A stretch of 64,000 bases of DNA from Candidatus Denitrolinea symbiosum. Lineage in GTDB: Bacteria > Chloroflexota > Anaerolineae > Anaerolineales > Villigracilaceae. How positions within the stretch are numbered: position 1 is the stretch's first letter; each line of letters opens with the position of its first letter. Below the pieces are notes generated by a model. That model did not search any database and was not told the origin of the DNA. It was given only the letters and a program-made list of their open reading frames with translations. Made by a program: the position numbers and the translations under genes. Of the stretch, positions 44,627-54,383 are shown piece by piece. The DNA is taken from assembly GCA_017312345.1 (NCBI GenBank), contig BLAA01000001.1, forward strand, positions 992,001 to 1,056,000, written 5' to 3'.

Positions 44627-47600
44627 ATGCGTCCTCCCGCTATAGAGAAAATGGGTTGGTATCCCACATCCACCCGCGTTGCCGAATTGCTCACAACGTA
44701 TTTCAAACCCGCCGAGTCTGGCAGATTGCTCGATCCCTGCGCAGGCGAAGGCACGGCAGCATCCATCCTGGCGAAAGCTTTGAACTGCCAGAGTTGGGGC
44801 GCGGAATTATCGCCCTCCCGCGCCGCGCTTGCCTCGGAAAAGATGGACCACCTGTTCAACGCGCCCTGGCAATCCTGTCACCTGACCAACGAGTCCATCA
44901 CCCTGCTGTTTCTCAACCCACCATACAGCCATGACCGCTTGGGTGACCAGAAACGCCTGGAACTCGAGTTCCTGAAATCCACCACACCCAAATTGATGCG
45001 CGGTGGCGCGTTGATCTACATCGTGCCGCACCCGCTCCTGCGCGATCTGGATGTGGCTTCCCATCTGGCTGGGTATTACGAAAACATCACCGTTCATCGC
45101 TACCCTGAAACCGAATTCAATCAGGTCATCGTGATGGCGGTGAAGCGGTTGAAGTTCAAGATGCCGTCCAATGAGGAGGTTCAACAGGTGCAGGCATGGG
45201 CGGAGATCGAGCCGCCGATGTTGGTAGAAGTGGACGAGCCGTTGTACACACTCCTGCTTTCGTCCGACAAAAGCGCCAGCGGTCAGCCGGTCCGCTTCTC
45301 CCGTCTGGACTGGCAGCCGGAGGAGGTCGTGGATGCCACGCAGAAACGCGGCGTTCATTCCTCGAAGGAATGGCTCGATCTGCTCAACCCCTCGCGCGGA
45401 TTGGGGGAATTCAAACAGCCGGTTATGCCTTTGAAAAAGGGACATATCGCCATGCTGATGGCGTCCGGCATGATGGGTACTCTGCGCCTGAATGACGATG
45501 ATGGCAAGCCCATGCTGGTCAAGGGCCGCGTGGTGAAGGTTACGGAAAAGATTGAAGAGACGATGGACAAGAAGGGTAAGACAACATCGGAGGTCTTTCG
45601 AGATCGCTTTGTCTCGACGGTTGCCATCCTGCGACAGAGCGGGATCGAGATCATAGACAAGGTCGAGCCGCTCTCGAACTTAATGCACAAGTACGGCGAC
45701 CAGATCGGAGCGCACATCCTCTCCACGTATCGCCCGCTGTATAACTTCGATCCCAAACCGGAAGAGATTGCCATACTAGACACATTGGGCATGAAGCGTA
45801 AACCGCTGCCCGGACAGGAAAAGCCAGGTCTGCTTCCGACACAACGTCACATCGCTGCTGGAATTGCAAGGGCGATCAAAAAGCATGGCGTTGGGAATGT
45901 GCAAGGCGAGATGGGCGTTGGGAAAACTGTCGTGGGCGCGGCAGTTTTGGAATTGCTGGGTGCCTACCCAGCCATTATCCTCTGCCCGCCGCATCTCGTC
46001 CCCAAATGGATTCGCGAGATCGAGGAGACCATTCCCGGCGCAAAGGCAATGGAGCTAAGTCGCATCGGACGGAATGCGGATGACCCCGGCGATGTGAATG
46101 ACGTGCGCAGATTCCTGCAAATGTATAAGGAAGGAAAATTGGGGCAAAAGCCTGTTGCGGTCATCGCCCACACCTCTGCAAAATATGGCGCGGGCTGGGA
46201 ACACGCGGTAATCCGCAAGAGGTTTGTGGATGAGGAGGATGGTCGCGTATTTGAAGCCTTGTCCTGCCCTGCGTGCGGCTTTCCGATCCAGATTGATCTA
46301 CCCGGCGGGTTTGTGACTACCGCAACCACCATTGAAGAACTTGGCGATAAACGTCGATTCTGCCAGGCTGAAATCACCGGCTATGAACTGGATGAGCACA
46401 GGCGGCTGGTTCGCGACGAACATGGCAGCCCGGTCTGGGGAAAACGAAGTTGCGGCACGCCGTTGTTCCAGTTCGTTGGGCGGCGGTGGGCGATCGCAGA
46501 TTACATCACCAAACATGCCAAAGGTGAATTCAAGTTGCTCATCGCGGATGAATGCCACCAGTTTTCTGCAAAAGCCTCGGATCGGGGTATCGCATTTCAC
46601 CAACTTGTCGGTGCGACCAAATATGCACTGACTCTGACCGGCACGTTCTTCGGTGGGCGCTCGACCTCCATTTTCTGGCTGTTGCATCGCCTGAATGCCG
46701 GCGTGCGGAGAGACTTTGCCTTCAACGACGAGAAACGCTGGGCGCGCTTGTATGGCGTGCTGGAGACAACTCGCAAAAGCAAACGCACTGAAGAAGATGG
46801 CGACGAGGATGGTTTTACCGGTAATCGCCGCTATCAAAACCAGGCGAAGGAGCAGCCGGGCATCTCGCCCGCCATCGTGAACCGTCTGCTCGATACGACG
46901 GTCTTCCTGTCGCTGAAGGATTTGGGACTGGCTCTGCCTCACTACGCGGAGGAGGTCGTCACTCTGAATATGATGGACGAGCAGGGCAGACAGTATCGTT
47001 CGATGGAGAAGAAACTGCGCGACCTGGCGCTCAATAACCGCCGCTATCTCTCGACCTGGCTGCAATGGACTCTCGCTCGTCCGAATTCTGCCTTCCGTGA
47101 TGAAGTGGTGGAGATTGACGAGTTGGATCGTAAGGGCGAGTTCGTCCGCAAGCGGCAACTGATGGCGCTTCCTGCCGTCGTTGATGGCGCGACCATGCCA
47201 AAGGAAGAATGGCTCGTGGATTTCTGCCGCTCCGAACGCAAGCAGGGACGCAAGGTGCTGATCTATCTCCGCCAGACCGGAACGCGCGACATTCAGGACC
47301 GCATCTTGAAAATCTTGCGGGATGGAGGCGTGCGCGCCGAGGTGTTGCACAGCGGCGTAAACCCCCGCAAGCGTGAAGAATGGATCGCCAAGCGGGTCGT
47401 TGGGCTGGATGCGCTGGTGGTCAACCCGCGCCTGGTCGAGACAGGGCTTGATCTGATCGCCTTCTCTTCTGTAGTATTCGGTGAGATCGAATACTCGTTG
47501 TATACCCTGTGGCAAGCCGTGCGCAGGGTATGGAGATTGGGTCAGACCAAACCCGTCAAGGCAATCTTCTCGGTCTACAATGACGCGATGGAGGCGCGTG

Positions 47601-47947
47601 CCCTGGCGTTGATGGGACAGAAGATGAAAGCCGCACAGCTGTTGTACGGGGATGAGGTTGGCGGCGCAATAGTACCCGAAGAAGACGGCGACATCCTGAT
47701 GAAACTGGCGCGCGAAGCGCTGGAGTCGGCAGATTTGCCCGACCTGCAATCCCTATTTGCCGATGAGGTGGTTGTCTCCAATTCACCGATGGGATGCCCG
47801 ACAGCCCCGAGCGCGCCGTTGCCGGTGCCAGAAGCGCCCAAAGTCGTATCTTGGGCAGATTGGATGTCGCAACGAAGTGTTGCAGTACAGTCTACCAGCC
47901 GCGGACGATCCAGGCAGGCGGCGCAAAATCAAATCTCGCTGTTCTAA
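44627..47947 (+). CDS. DUF6094-type DNA methyltransferase fused to SNF2-like helicase
   Basis: 1106 aa from ATG 44627 (AAGGAG at 6 nt). N-terminal DUF6094-type MTase: SAM motif I LLDPCAGEGTAA (34-45) and N6-adenine motif IV NPPY (97-100). A superfamily 2 helicase follows, with Walker A GEMGVGKTVV at about 427-436, a DECH box at about 640 and C-terminal VRRVWRLGQTKP at about 964-975, as in SNF2/Swi2 proteins. It contains an inserted Cys-rich loop (CPACGF ... CQAE ... SCGTP) between helicase motifs. Large MTase-helicase fusions on plasmids and phages are thought to protect or remodel element DNA; the exact role is unproven. Confidence 0.85.
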   Translation: MRPPAIEKMGWYPTSTRVAELLTTYFKPAESGRLLDPCAGEGTAASILAKALNCQSWGAELSPSRAALASEKMDHLFNAPWQSCHLTNESITLLFLNPPYSHDRLGDQKRLELEFLKSTTPKLMRGGALIYIVPHPLLRDLDVASHLAGYYENITVHRYPETEFNQVIVMAVKRLKFKMPSNEEVQQVQAWAEIEPPMLVEVDEPLYTLLLSSDKSASGQPVRFSRLDWQPEEVVDATQKRGVHSSKEWLDLLNPSRGLGEFKQPVMPLKKGHIAMLMASGMMGTLRLNDDDGKPMLVKGRVVKVTEKIEETMDKKGKTTSEVFRDRFVSTVAILRQSGIEIIDKVEPLSNLMHKYGDQIGAHILSTYRPLYNFDPKPEEIAILDTLGMKRKPLPGQEKPGLLPTQRHIAAGIARAIKKHGVGNVQGEMGVGKTVVGAAVLELLGAYPAIILCPPHLVPKWIREIEETIPGAKAMELSRIGRNADDPGDVNDVRRFLQMYKEGKLGQKPVAVIAHTSAKYGAGWEHAVIRKRFVDEEDGRVFEALSCPACGFPIQIDLPGGFVTTATTIEELGDKRRFCQAEITGYELDEHRRLVRDEHGSPVWGKRSCGTPLFQFVGRRWAIADYITKHAKGEFKLLIADECHQFSAKASDRGIAFHQLVGATKYALTLTGTFFGGRSTSIFWLLHRLNAGVRRDFAFNDEKRWARLYGVLETTRKSKRTEEDGDEDGFTGNRRYQNQAKEQPGISPAIVNRLLDTTVFLSLKDLGLALPHYAEEVVTLNMMDEQGRQYRSMEKKLRDLALNNRRYLSTWLQWTLARPNSAFRDEVVEIDELDRKGEFVRKRQLMALPAVVDGATMPKEEWLVDFCRSERKQGRKVLIYLRQTGTRDIQDRILKILRDGGVRAEVLHSGVNPRKREEWIAKRVVGLDALVVNPRLVETGLDLIAFSSVVFGEIEYSLYTLWQAVRRVWRLGQTKPVKAIFSVYNDAMEARALALMGQKMKAAQLLYGDEVGGAIVPEEDGDILMKLAREALESADLPDLQSLFADEVVVSNSPMGCPTAPSAPLPVPEAPKVVSWADWMSQRSVAVQSTSRGRSRQAAQNQISLF

Positions 47948-48050
47948 AGTCCCGCATTCTACAGCCGAAATTGGTTATGAAGAATGCGGGGAAACGACAC
48001 CAGCCCCGGTTGGATGCCTGGGCTGGTATATTCTGTTCAGGAGGATCGCG

Positions 48051-48479
48051 ATGGAAGGAAAACCAAGATGTAAAAAGTGTGGTCGGGTCTTGAAGTCTCC
48101 TGCCAGCATCGCCAGGGGAATGGGACCCAAATGCGCGGGAGTTGCCACAGCGCGCGGAAAGAGTTTTCGTGTCAGAATGAAACGGAGTTCTGGAACGGCA
48201 TACCAAAGCGTCGGCACAGGTGGACGGCAAGTGCCGCTCTTCTCTGGTGAAATCCCTGCCAAGCCATTGAGCAAGCGAGAGCAATATCGCCGTCGGCAGG
48301 AGGAACGCAGGCGCATGTTCGAAATGCGCGAGGCGTTCCAATGCGGCTTGCTGTTGCCGCAGCGCAAGCCGCTGGTGTACGTTCCGCTGAAGGATGGTAA
48401 CTGGATGGAAAATCCAAGCGGCAGGATAATTTCGCACGAGAGATTACAAGAGTATTTGAGGCGATACCGGTTCATCTAA
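48051..48479 (+). CDS. DUF6011-like zinc-binding protein
   Basis: 142 aa from ATG 48051 after AGGAGG (the frame is open upstream to 47757 inside the helicase gene). The N-terminus CKKCGRVLKSPASIARGMGP followed by KCAG matches the DUF6011 zinc-binding core. The rest is basic, suggesting nucleic-acid binding. Last gene of the plus-strand operon. Confidence 0.65.
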   Translation: MEGKPRCKKCGRVLKSPASIARGMGPKCAGVATARGKSFRVRMKRSSGTAYQSVGTGGRQVPLFSGEIPAKPLSKREQYRRRQEERRRMFEMREAFQCGLLLPQRKPLVYVPLKDGNWMENPSGRIISHERLQEYLRRYRFI

Positions 48480-48484
48480 ATAGC

Positions 48485-48519
48485 AAGCCCCTGATAGTGT
48501 GAAAATCAGGGGCTTTTTT
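48485..48519. terminator. rho-independent terminator, probably bidirectional
   Basis: AAGCCCCTGAT (48485-48495) pairs with ATCAGGGGCTT (48505-48515), followed by TTTT. It ends the plus-strand operon and faces the convergent defence island. 48520-48690 is AT-rich without a recognised feature. Confidence 0.85.
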
Positions 48520-48690
48520 GTTTAAAACTTAGTTGGGCCGCTCTAGTAAATCGCGATTTGCATTTCTCATTTTCCCATTATTAGATTTGGATCATGTGCA
48601 AGAATACCAAACACCTTCATTAAGTCTCACTCTTATCTTATTCGTCTTCGATCTAAAACTGCTTTTTCTGTAACGTGTGAAAATGATCTT

Positions 48691-49389
48691 TTAATTAACC
48701 TGCACTCCAACAATTTCTGCTCCTGCGGAATCTCGCACAATATGCATATGTGAACTACGATATAGCAAAATTCCGTGTCCTGCTAGATCAAAAGGAAATA
48801 TCTCAGATGCCCCTAAAAGATCGGAGACAAGCCAATATTTCTCCGGTTCGCCTATCATGATCGCCCGAAATAGCCATTCAGCTAGTGCAGGAGATATGAT
48901 TGAATGACTTTTATGGATACAATACCTTGATTTCGATCGGAACTTGATCACAGACCAATCAGTCAATGTTTGTACAACACGTTCGACAGCGCGGCGCACG
49001 GTTGTTTGATTGCTGTGTTTTTCCAAAACTCGGCTAATAACCTCTGTTTTATTGAATTCCTCTTGCAAGTGCCCTAACCGTCCGATCACTTGGGCCGTCT
49101 CACGAAAAACCGGAAATTGTGCAATTGCCATACCCCAATGCAACGCTAATTGCTCAGTAGGTTCAATTATCGGGAATATCTCAAGGGCATCGGTTCGGAT
49201 TGAGCTCTTGGATGAACCTATATCGAACCAGAGATGGGTGAGTAGATTACTAGTCCGTCTGGCGGATTCTTTGCCCAATCCCTGTCCAACGAGCCATCCT
49301 TGTAGAGTTCGAGGCTCCTCCTTTTTTATCGCCAACTCCAGTGCGTGCTCAGCCCATTGGTATCGAACAAAACGATCGAATATCGCCAT
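48691..49389 (-). CDS. 232-aa defence-island protein (possible BrxA/DUF1819-like analogue)
   Basis: Helical winged-helix-like protein. The central segment LALHWGMAIAQFPVFRETAQ and the later NQTTVRRAVERVVQTLTDWS resemble, in layout only, the DNA-binding BrxA/DUF1819 proteins of BREX loci; homology is not demonstrated. It starts 5 bp after the helicase stop with an AAGGATA Shine-Dalgarno, so it is the last gene of the island operon. It may be a DNA-binding or scaffold subunit. Confidence 0.5.
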   Translation of the reverse strand: MAIFDRFVRYQWAEHALELAIKKEEPRTLQGWLVGQGLGKESARRTSNLLTHLWFDIGSSKSSIRTDALEIFPIIEPTEQLALHWGMAIAQFPVFRETAQVIGRLGHLQEEFNKTEVISRVLEKHSNQTTVRRAVERVVQTLTDWSVIKFRSKSRYCIHKSHSIISPALAEWLFRAIMIGEPEKYWLVSDLLGASEIFPFDLAGHGILLYRSSHMHIVRDSAGAEIVGVQVN

Positions 49390-49393
49390 GCAA

Positions 49394-52300
49394 TTATCCT
49401 TGCGACAATGGTTTATTTAGCACATGACCCAAAATATCCCAGGCCAGTCGGCGTTCCAGTTTATCATGAAATGGCTGATTGTCATAACTGCGCAGGCAAC
49501 TGTAGCAGCTTGTCTCCGGGCTGCAACCACTGCATTCAGAGACACGCCTGTAAGCAGATTCGAACACATCGAGCAAATGCTCGTGAATATGCTGAACATA
49601 TCCAGAGCCACCTGGCGTATCATCGAAGAGGATGAAGGAGGGATATCCATCTGTGTAATACACCAAACCGCCCACATCTTCGCGTGGAATGTCGAGGGCA
49701 TCGCTAGCGCCATTGAGAATGGCGTATAGGAATGAATACACCTGTTCCTCTCGGGGCATGGAAATGCTTAATCGCAATTCCAATACATCTGTCATGAAGC
49801 GATGACCAAGATGATACGGCTTAAGGCTACCAGGACAAGGTTGATGGGTTAATGGATTGTCGTGACCTTTGCGCTTTACCCGAGTTGGTTCAATCACATC
49901 AGCATAACCACAAGTAGTGCAAACATTGAAGCCCTGCCCATAGCCGTTGTTGACCAGAGCCAACCATGCATAACGCGAATAACCTTTCAGAACTTGCACA
50001 CCAAATGAAAAGGCAGGATCCGGAGCCAAGTCAAGACTGATCTTTCTGGACAGATCGTTGGGGTTAAGGCTGTAATGCGAAAAGTAAACACGGCTGGCAT
50101 ATATATGTTCCGGCGGCTGTTCGCCGGGTTTGTCAGTCTTTGAGTCGACAAGAAAACCATGTTCGGGAACAATGAATACGCCCTTTTGTCGGCTCGCGTT
50201 GATTGGCTGTTGACAGGAGCCGCAATGCATCGGCGTTCGGTCATCTCCCGGCACGACAGTCATGCGTTTGCATTCATTGCAGATGGCATACGCATACGGC
50301 GTCCAAAGTCTGTTCGGCATTTTGCGAATGGCGCGGCTGTACCAGATCTGTTTTGCGGCAACAACCTGACCGCCGGGGGCAAATTCCGAAATTGCCACCT
50401 TCAGGTCGCGGTCCAATTCGATGTCTCTTGCCTCTGGAATGTTCAGATGGTCCGTTTGCAAACGAACGACATCGGTGGGGAAACCATATTTGGGTAGGAC
50501 ATTGTGGGTTCCCAGATAGCCAATTAGATGCCGCTTGCGAATTTGGGTCTGAATTTCTTGATACTGATGTGCCTTAATGTGATCGCGCGCTTGTGAGGCT
50601 TCTTGTTCAAGCCGCTCAAATTCGCGCAATTCTTCCTGAATGATCTGTGCGGTCTTATCCAGGATGGCATCTTCACTGTCTATCAGCTCCTCGACCCAAC
50701 CCCAGTTCTCCAGTTTCAAGGTTTGCCTCAATAACTGTTCATTGGGAACGATTCGGAAGAGAGCCGATTCAAGTTCTAGGGGCCGACCTAGCAGGAATTG
50801 GCGCAGCAGTTCCGGTCCAGAAAGTGACGGATCGGGAGGAGCAAAGAAATCTCCTGTGTACTGATACCTTACCCTTTCCTTTGCCCAACGGAAGAATTCG
50901 GCAAACACAACAGAGTGTAAATGGCGGCGGATGATCTTGTCGTTTTTCAGGGAGACGATCGGCGGGCGGATTTTCCCTGAGATCATGCGTTCTGGCTGGT
51001 CATAGAAGGTCAAGTCATGCGGGCGGCGTTGGGCGAATGTAACGACAAGTGCGACGCTATCCGTGCGGCGTCCCGCACGCCCGGCGCGTTGGATGTAATT
51101 CGCCGTTGATGGAGGCATGTTACGCAGAACAATCGCGTTCAAGTCGCCTACATCCACGCCCAACTCAAAGGTGGTTGAACAACTCAAAACGTTCAATTTG
51201 CCAACAACAAAATCCTTTTGGACCTCCGCTGCTTTTTCCGGCTTCCATTGAGCAGTATGTTCCTGCGCATTCAACGGCATAATCGGAGAATGCTGGTATT
51301 GATACCGATATATATTATCTTCGATCCAGGCGCGGTGATTTTCCAGCGGTTCGAGCCTTCCTCGACACCCGTACGTAGGACATACGCCACCCACATTGAT
51401 TGCCGACAGATTGCGACAACGGATGCAGATATACCAGCCGGAAACATCCTCACCGAGCGTTGGAATGATTTCCCAGACATCATGCGCCATGAGATACGCT
51501 ATTCCTTTGTTGTTAGGGAGGGTCTCAGATTTCAGCCACCAGTCTGAAACCGGGCTATTTACGCCGGTCAAATGAGACCAAAGGCGCTTCAACAAGTCGA
51601 GCGCCATATCACGTGCTTTGGAATCATCATCCAGGTCAGGATTCCTACGCTTTAACAGCCGCATCACAAAATCCAGGCGGCTATTGTTGTGTGAGGCAGG
51701 CAACCAGGAATAGATGCCATATTTGTAGGAACTCTCGGCATCGTTTTCGCGGACATAAAACGGACGTGCGCGGGGGAGGAAATCATCGCGGCAGGAGCTG
51801 AGCAAGTCAATCCCCTCTTCGCTCAATAGATAAGAGACTGCTCCTTGGCGGCGGAGAGTATTCAACAGGACACTCAGTAAATCAAATACCTCATCTTCCT
51901 GAAAACTCCAGGGTGTTTCGAGAAGTTCCTGTGGTGGTCGCCAGTTTTCTTTACTTACCGGTCGGAAGATCATCAATCCCACGCCTTCCAGGCTCAGGCG
52001 TTTATCCAGGCCACTGAATTCCTGCATTAGCCAGACGGCAATCTGTTTGCGTTTTTTGTCCAGCCCGTCCCGTTCATCGAAAATTCGGTAACGGTTTGCT
52101 ACAGGTAATAGACGGGAGAGTGCGCCCGATAAGCGTAATGGTTCTTGCAACTGGGTGGCTTGTTTGAGCATCTCCACGATCAACCGGCGATGCAGGCTTC
52201 GCTGTTGAGCGCGCTCCAAATACGAGGCAAAGAACGCGGCTTGCTGGCGGTTATCCGTAAAGATGAGCATCTTGCGCCCTTCACCGGGAAATTGACGCTC

Positions 52301-54379
52301 ATTCTCCTTGCGCGCCGATGGAACATCTTCATAAAGCCTGCCAGCCAGCACGCTGACGGGAGCATCCTGCCCCGTAAGGAAGCGGTAAATCACCCCACTC
52401 CGGGTATAAGTAGAACAAGACGTGCAGCGGCGCAGTGTCGTCCGCCTGCCCATTTCGACTTCAGAGACAGGAAGGAATGGAACTCCACAAGAACAACGAT
52501 TGCCAACTACGCCACGTTCATACAAGGCTCCGCAGCGTATACATAGTTCCATCGCATGGAGATTCTCGCCATCCGGTTTTTCGTCCGCTTCGGCACCTCC
52601 TTCTATCAAGGCATCTTCGTCCGCCTTTGCCAGCGAATCATCCAACGAAAAATATTTTAGATTCCTGGCTTCGATTTCATTGGGATACAACACACTGTTT
52701 TGCGTGAGATAGTCGCGCCACGGTTCGATTTCAAATGCAAGCCCCTCGGTATCCAATTCGTTACCGCCGGTCTGATTGCCTATCAAATAGGCTGCGCCGC
52801 AACGGGTGCAGTTGGCTAATTCGAAAACGCGGCTACCACAATGAGGACAGACTTTATGGCGTTTGAGGAAGAACAACGGTTTTGCATTATCTCCCTGGTG
52901 CTCTGGTGCATGGGTATTCAGACAGACGAAGGCGCCTTCCAAAGCACGCAGGAAGACATGGTAGCGCGCCGGTAAGAGCGTCGCATGTTCCGGTGTCTCA
53001 CGGGCAAGGATCGCGGCAGAGACAAATTCAGCGAGTGTCTCTTGAGCCTCAACGGGCGGCAACATTTCAAAGACTCTTTGAGCGGCTTCTTGCAATAGTG
53101 CTGGTTCCTCACGCAGAAATGCGCGCAGAGTTCGCAGATTCTCATCACCGCGCAGAATATGGAATATAAAGAGTGGTGCAGCGTGTTCCGAGTTAGTCTC
53201 TGTTGCCTTGATCGCCTGTTCCAAAACATTGTTGGGAACACCCGGCAGAGTTGCAGCGTCTGGTTGCTGGAATGACCCGCTATTGCGCCAGTCTTCGGCG
53301 ATGCTTGCCAGAAGGTGATAACTCTGAGGGGAAGGTTTACCCCACGATTCTCCCAAGGCGCTTTCTGGCAGCCGCTCGCCGCGGATAATGTCCTGTTGTG
53401 CAGGATCATTTTCCTTCCATTCAAAGTCCAGGGCGAAGAGATCCCTGGCGAACTTTACAGTTTGCTCTGAACTCTCAGGCGTATCTTCACCCAGGGTTGC
53501 GCTTGTCAAAATGGCTTGGAGACGCTTCTGCCCGCCAAAAGTGACGCGATCCTGCAGCCGGCGCAGGAGCATGGCAATTTCAGTGGCTTGCGCGCCATCG
53601 TACACATGGGCTTCGTCCAGCGCAATGAAATGCCAGTGTTTTCCAGTTTCGCCATCGAAGAGCGGCGAATCATCAGGGCGAAGCAGGAGATATTCCAGCA
53701 TGGCATAGTTGGTAAGTAGAAGACGCGGTGGCTCTTTCTGCATCTGTTGCCGGCTGATCAGTTCGTTCTTCAGCGGTTGACGATGATGGATTTTTTCGTA
53801 TTCTTTGAGCGCCTCTTTGTCTTGCTCTCTGGTTTCACCAATATAGCGCCCAAATGTGATGCCATCATATTGGGCAAGGACCGCACGCAAGCGCTCCATC
53901 TGGTCGTTTGCCAGCGCATTCATGGGGTAGAGAATCAAAGCGCGCACACCCGGCTGAGAGAGTGTCCCGGCTTCCGCCTCGCGCAACAGGTGGTTCAGGA
54001 TTGGAATGAGAAAAGATTCGGTCTTGCCACTGCCCGTACCAGTGGTCACGATGACGTTGCGTTGGTCGTTGACCATCTTGCGGATGGCGGCTTCCTGATG
54101 TTTATAGAGCGGACGCTCCCACTGTAAGCCATCCTTATGACACAATTGCTCAAAAAGCGGGGATAATACACCTTCCCCCACTAACTCGCGCAGGCTTTTG
54201 CCTGTTGCAAACGGCGGTGTGATTTCGATGTACGGTCCCTTGAGCAGCAGGTTTTCTTCTTCCAGTGCGCGGGTGAACTCTTGACGCAAACGCTCGTCCT
54301 GAAACGGCTTGATGGTCTTCAGATAACGGATATAGGTTTCTCGAAGATGTCGGGTGGTATATATCGGATGGAGCGACAT
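49394..54379 (-). CDS. DEAD/DEAH helicase with DUF1998-type C-terminus (BrxHII/DrmA-B-like)
   Basis: 1661 aa. Walker A TTGTGSGKTESFLIPIL at about 107, DEAH box FIALDEAHVYDG at about 255, two zinc ribbons in the middle (CPHCGS ... CTRCG; CIRCG ... CSCG), motif VI QRAGRAGRR near 1098, and a C-terminal Cys cluster (CSGCSPETSCYSCLRSY) typical of DUF1998. This is the architecture of BREX-type-3 BrxHII and of DISARM DrmA+DrmB-like helicases. Such proteins move along or unwind DNA in restriction-like immunity. It starts 5 bp after the 1193-aa gene. Confidence 0.85.
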   Translation of the reverse strand: MSLHPIYTTRHLRETYIRYLKTIKPFQDERLRQEFTRALEEENLLLKGPYIEITPPFATGKSLRELVGEGVLSPLFEQLCHKDGLQWERPLYKHQEAAIRKMVNDQRNVIVTTGTGSGKTESFLIPILNHLLREAEAGTLSQPGVRALILYPMNALANDQMERLRAVLAQYDGITFGRYIGETREQDKEALKEYEKIHHRQPLKNELISRQQMQKEPPRLLLTNYAMLEYLLLRPDDSPLFDGETGKHWHFIALDEAHVYDGAQATEIAMLLRRLQDRVTFGGQKRLQAILTSATLGEDTPESSEQTVKFARDLFALDFEWKENDPAQQDIIRGERLPESALGESWGKPSPQSYHLLASIAEDWRNSGSFQQPDAATLPGVPNNVLEQAIKATETNSEHAAPLFIFHILRGDENLRTLRAFLREEPALLQEAAQRVFEMLPPVEAQETLAEFVSAAILARETPEHATLLPARYHVFLRALEGAFVCLNTHAPEHQGDNAKPLFFLKRHKVCPHCGSRVFELANCTRCGAAYLIGNQTGGNELDTEGLAFEIEPWRDYLTQNSVLYPNEIEARNLKYFSLDDSLAKADEDALIEGGAEADEKPDGENLHAMELCIRCGALYERGVVGNRCSCGVPFLPVSEVEMGRRTTLRRCTSCSTYTRSGVIYRFLTGQDAPVSVLAGRLYEDVPSARKENERQFPGEGRKMLIFTDNRQQAAFFASYLERAQQRSLHRRLIVEMLKQATQLQEPLRLSGALSRLLPVANRYRIFDERDGLDKKRKQIAVWLMQEFSGLDKRLSLEGVGLMIFRPVSKENWRPPQELLETPWSFQEDEVFDLLSVLLNTLRRQGAVSYLLSEEGIDLLSSCRDDFLPRARPFYVRENDAESSYKYGIYSWLPASHNNSRLDFVMRLLKRRNPDLDDDSKARDMALDLLKRLWSHLTGVNSPVSDWWLKSETLPNNKGIAYLMAHDVWEIIPTLGEDVSGWYICIRCRNLSAINVGGVCPTYGCRGRLEPLENHRAWIEDNIYRYQYQHSPIMPLNAQEHTAQWKPEKAAEVQKDFVVGKLNVLSCSTTFELGVDVGDLNAIVLRNMPPSTANYIQRAGRAGRRTDSVALVVTFAQRRPHDLTFYDQPERMISGKIRPPIVSLKNDKIIRRHLHSVVFAEFFRWAKERVRYQYTGDFFAPPDPSLSGPELLRQFLLGRPLELESALFRIVPNEQLLRQTLKLENWGWVEELIDSEDAILDKTAQIIQEELREFERLEQEASQARDHIKAHQYQEIQTQIRKRHLIGYLGTHNVLPKYGFPTDVVRLQTDHLNIPEARDIELDRDLKVAISEFAPGGQVVAAKQIWYSRAIRKMPNRLWTPYAYAICNECKRMTVVPGDDRTPMHCGSCQQPINASRQKGVFIVPEHGFLVDSKTDKPGEQPPEHIYASRVYFSHYSLNPNDLSRKISLDLAPDPAFSFGVQVLKGYSRYAWLALVNNGYGQGFNVCTTCGYADVIEPTRVKRKGHDNPLTHQPCPGSLKPYHLGHRFMTDVLELRLSISMPREEQVYSFLYAILNGASDALDIPREDVGGLVYYTDGYPSFILFDDTPGGSGYVQHIHEHLLDVFESAYRRVSECSGCSPETSCYSCLRSYDNQPFHDKLERRLAWDILGHVLNKPLSQG

Positions 54380-54383
54380 GAAC

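Noticed and set aside
46298..47749. 483-aa minus-strand frame opposite the methyltransferase-helicase
   Set aside because: Antisense shadow of a GC-rich gene with strong helicase motifs on the plus strand.
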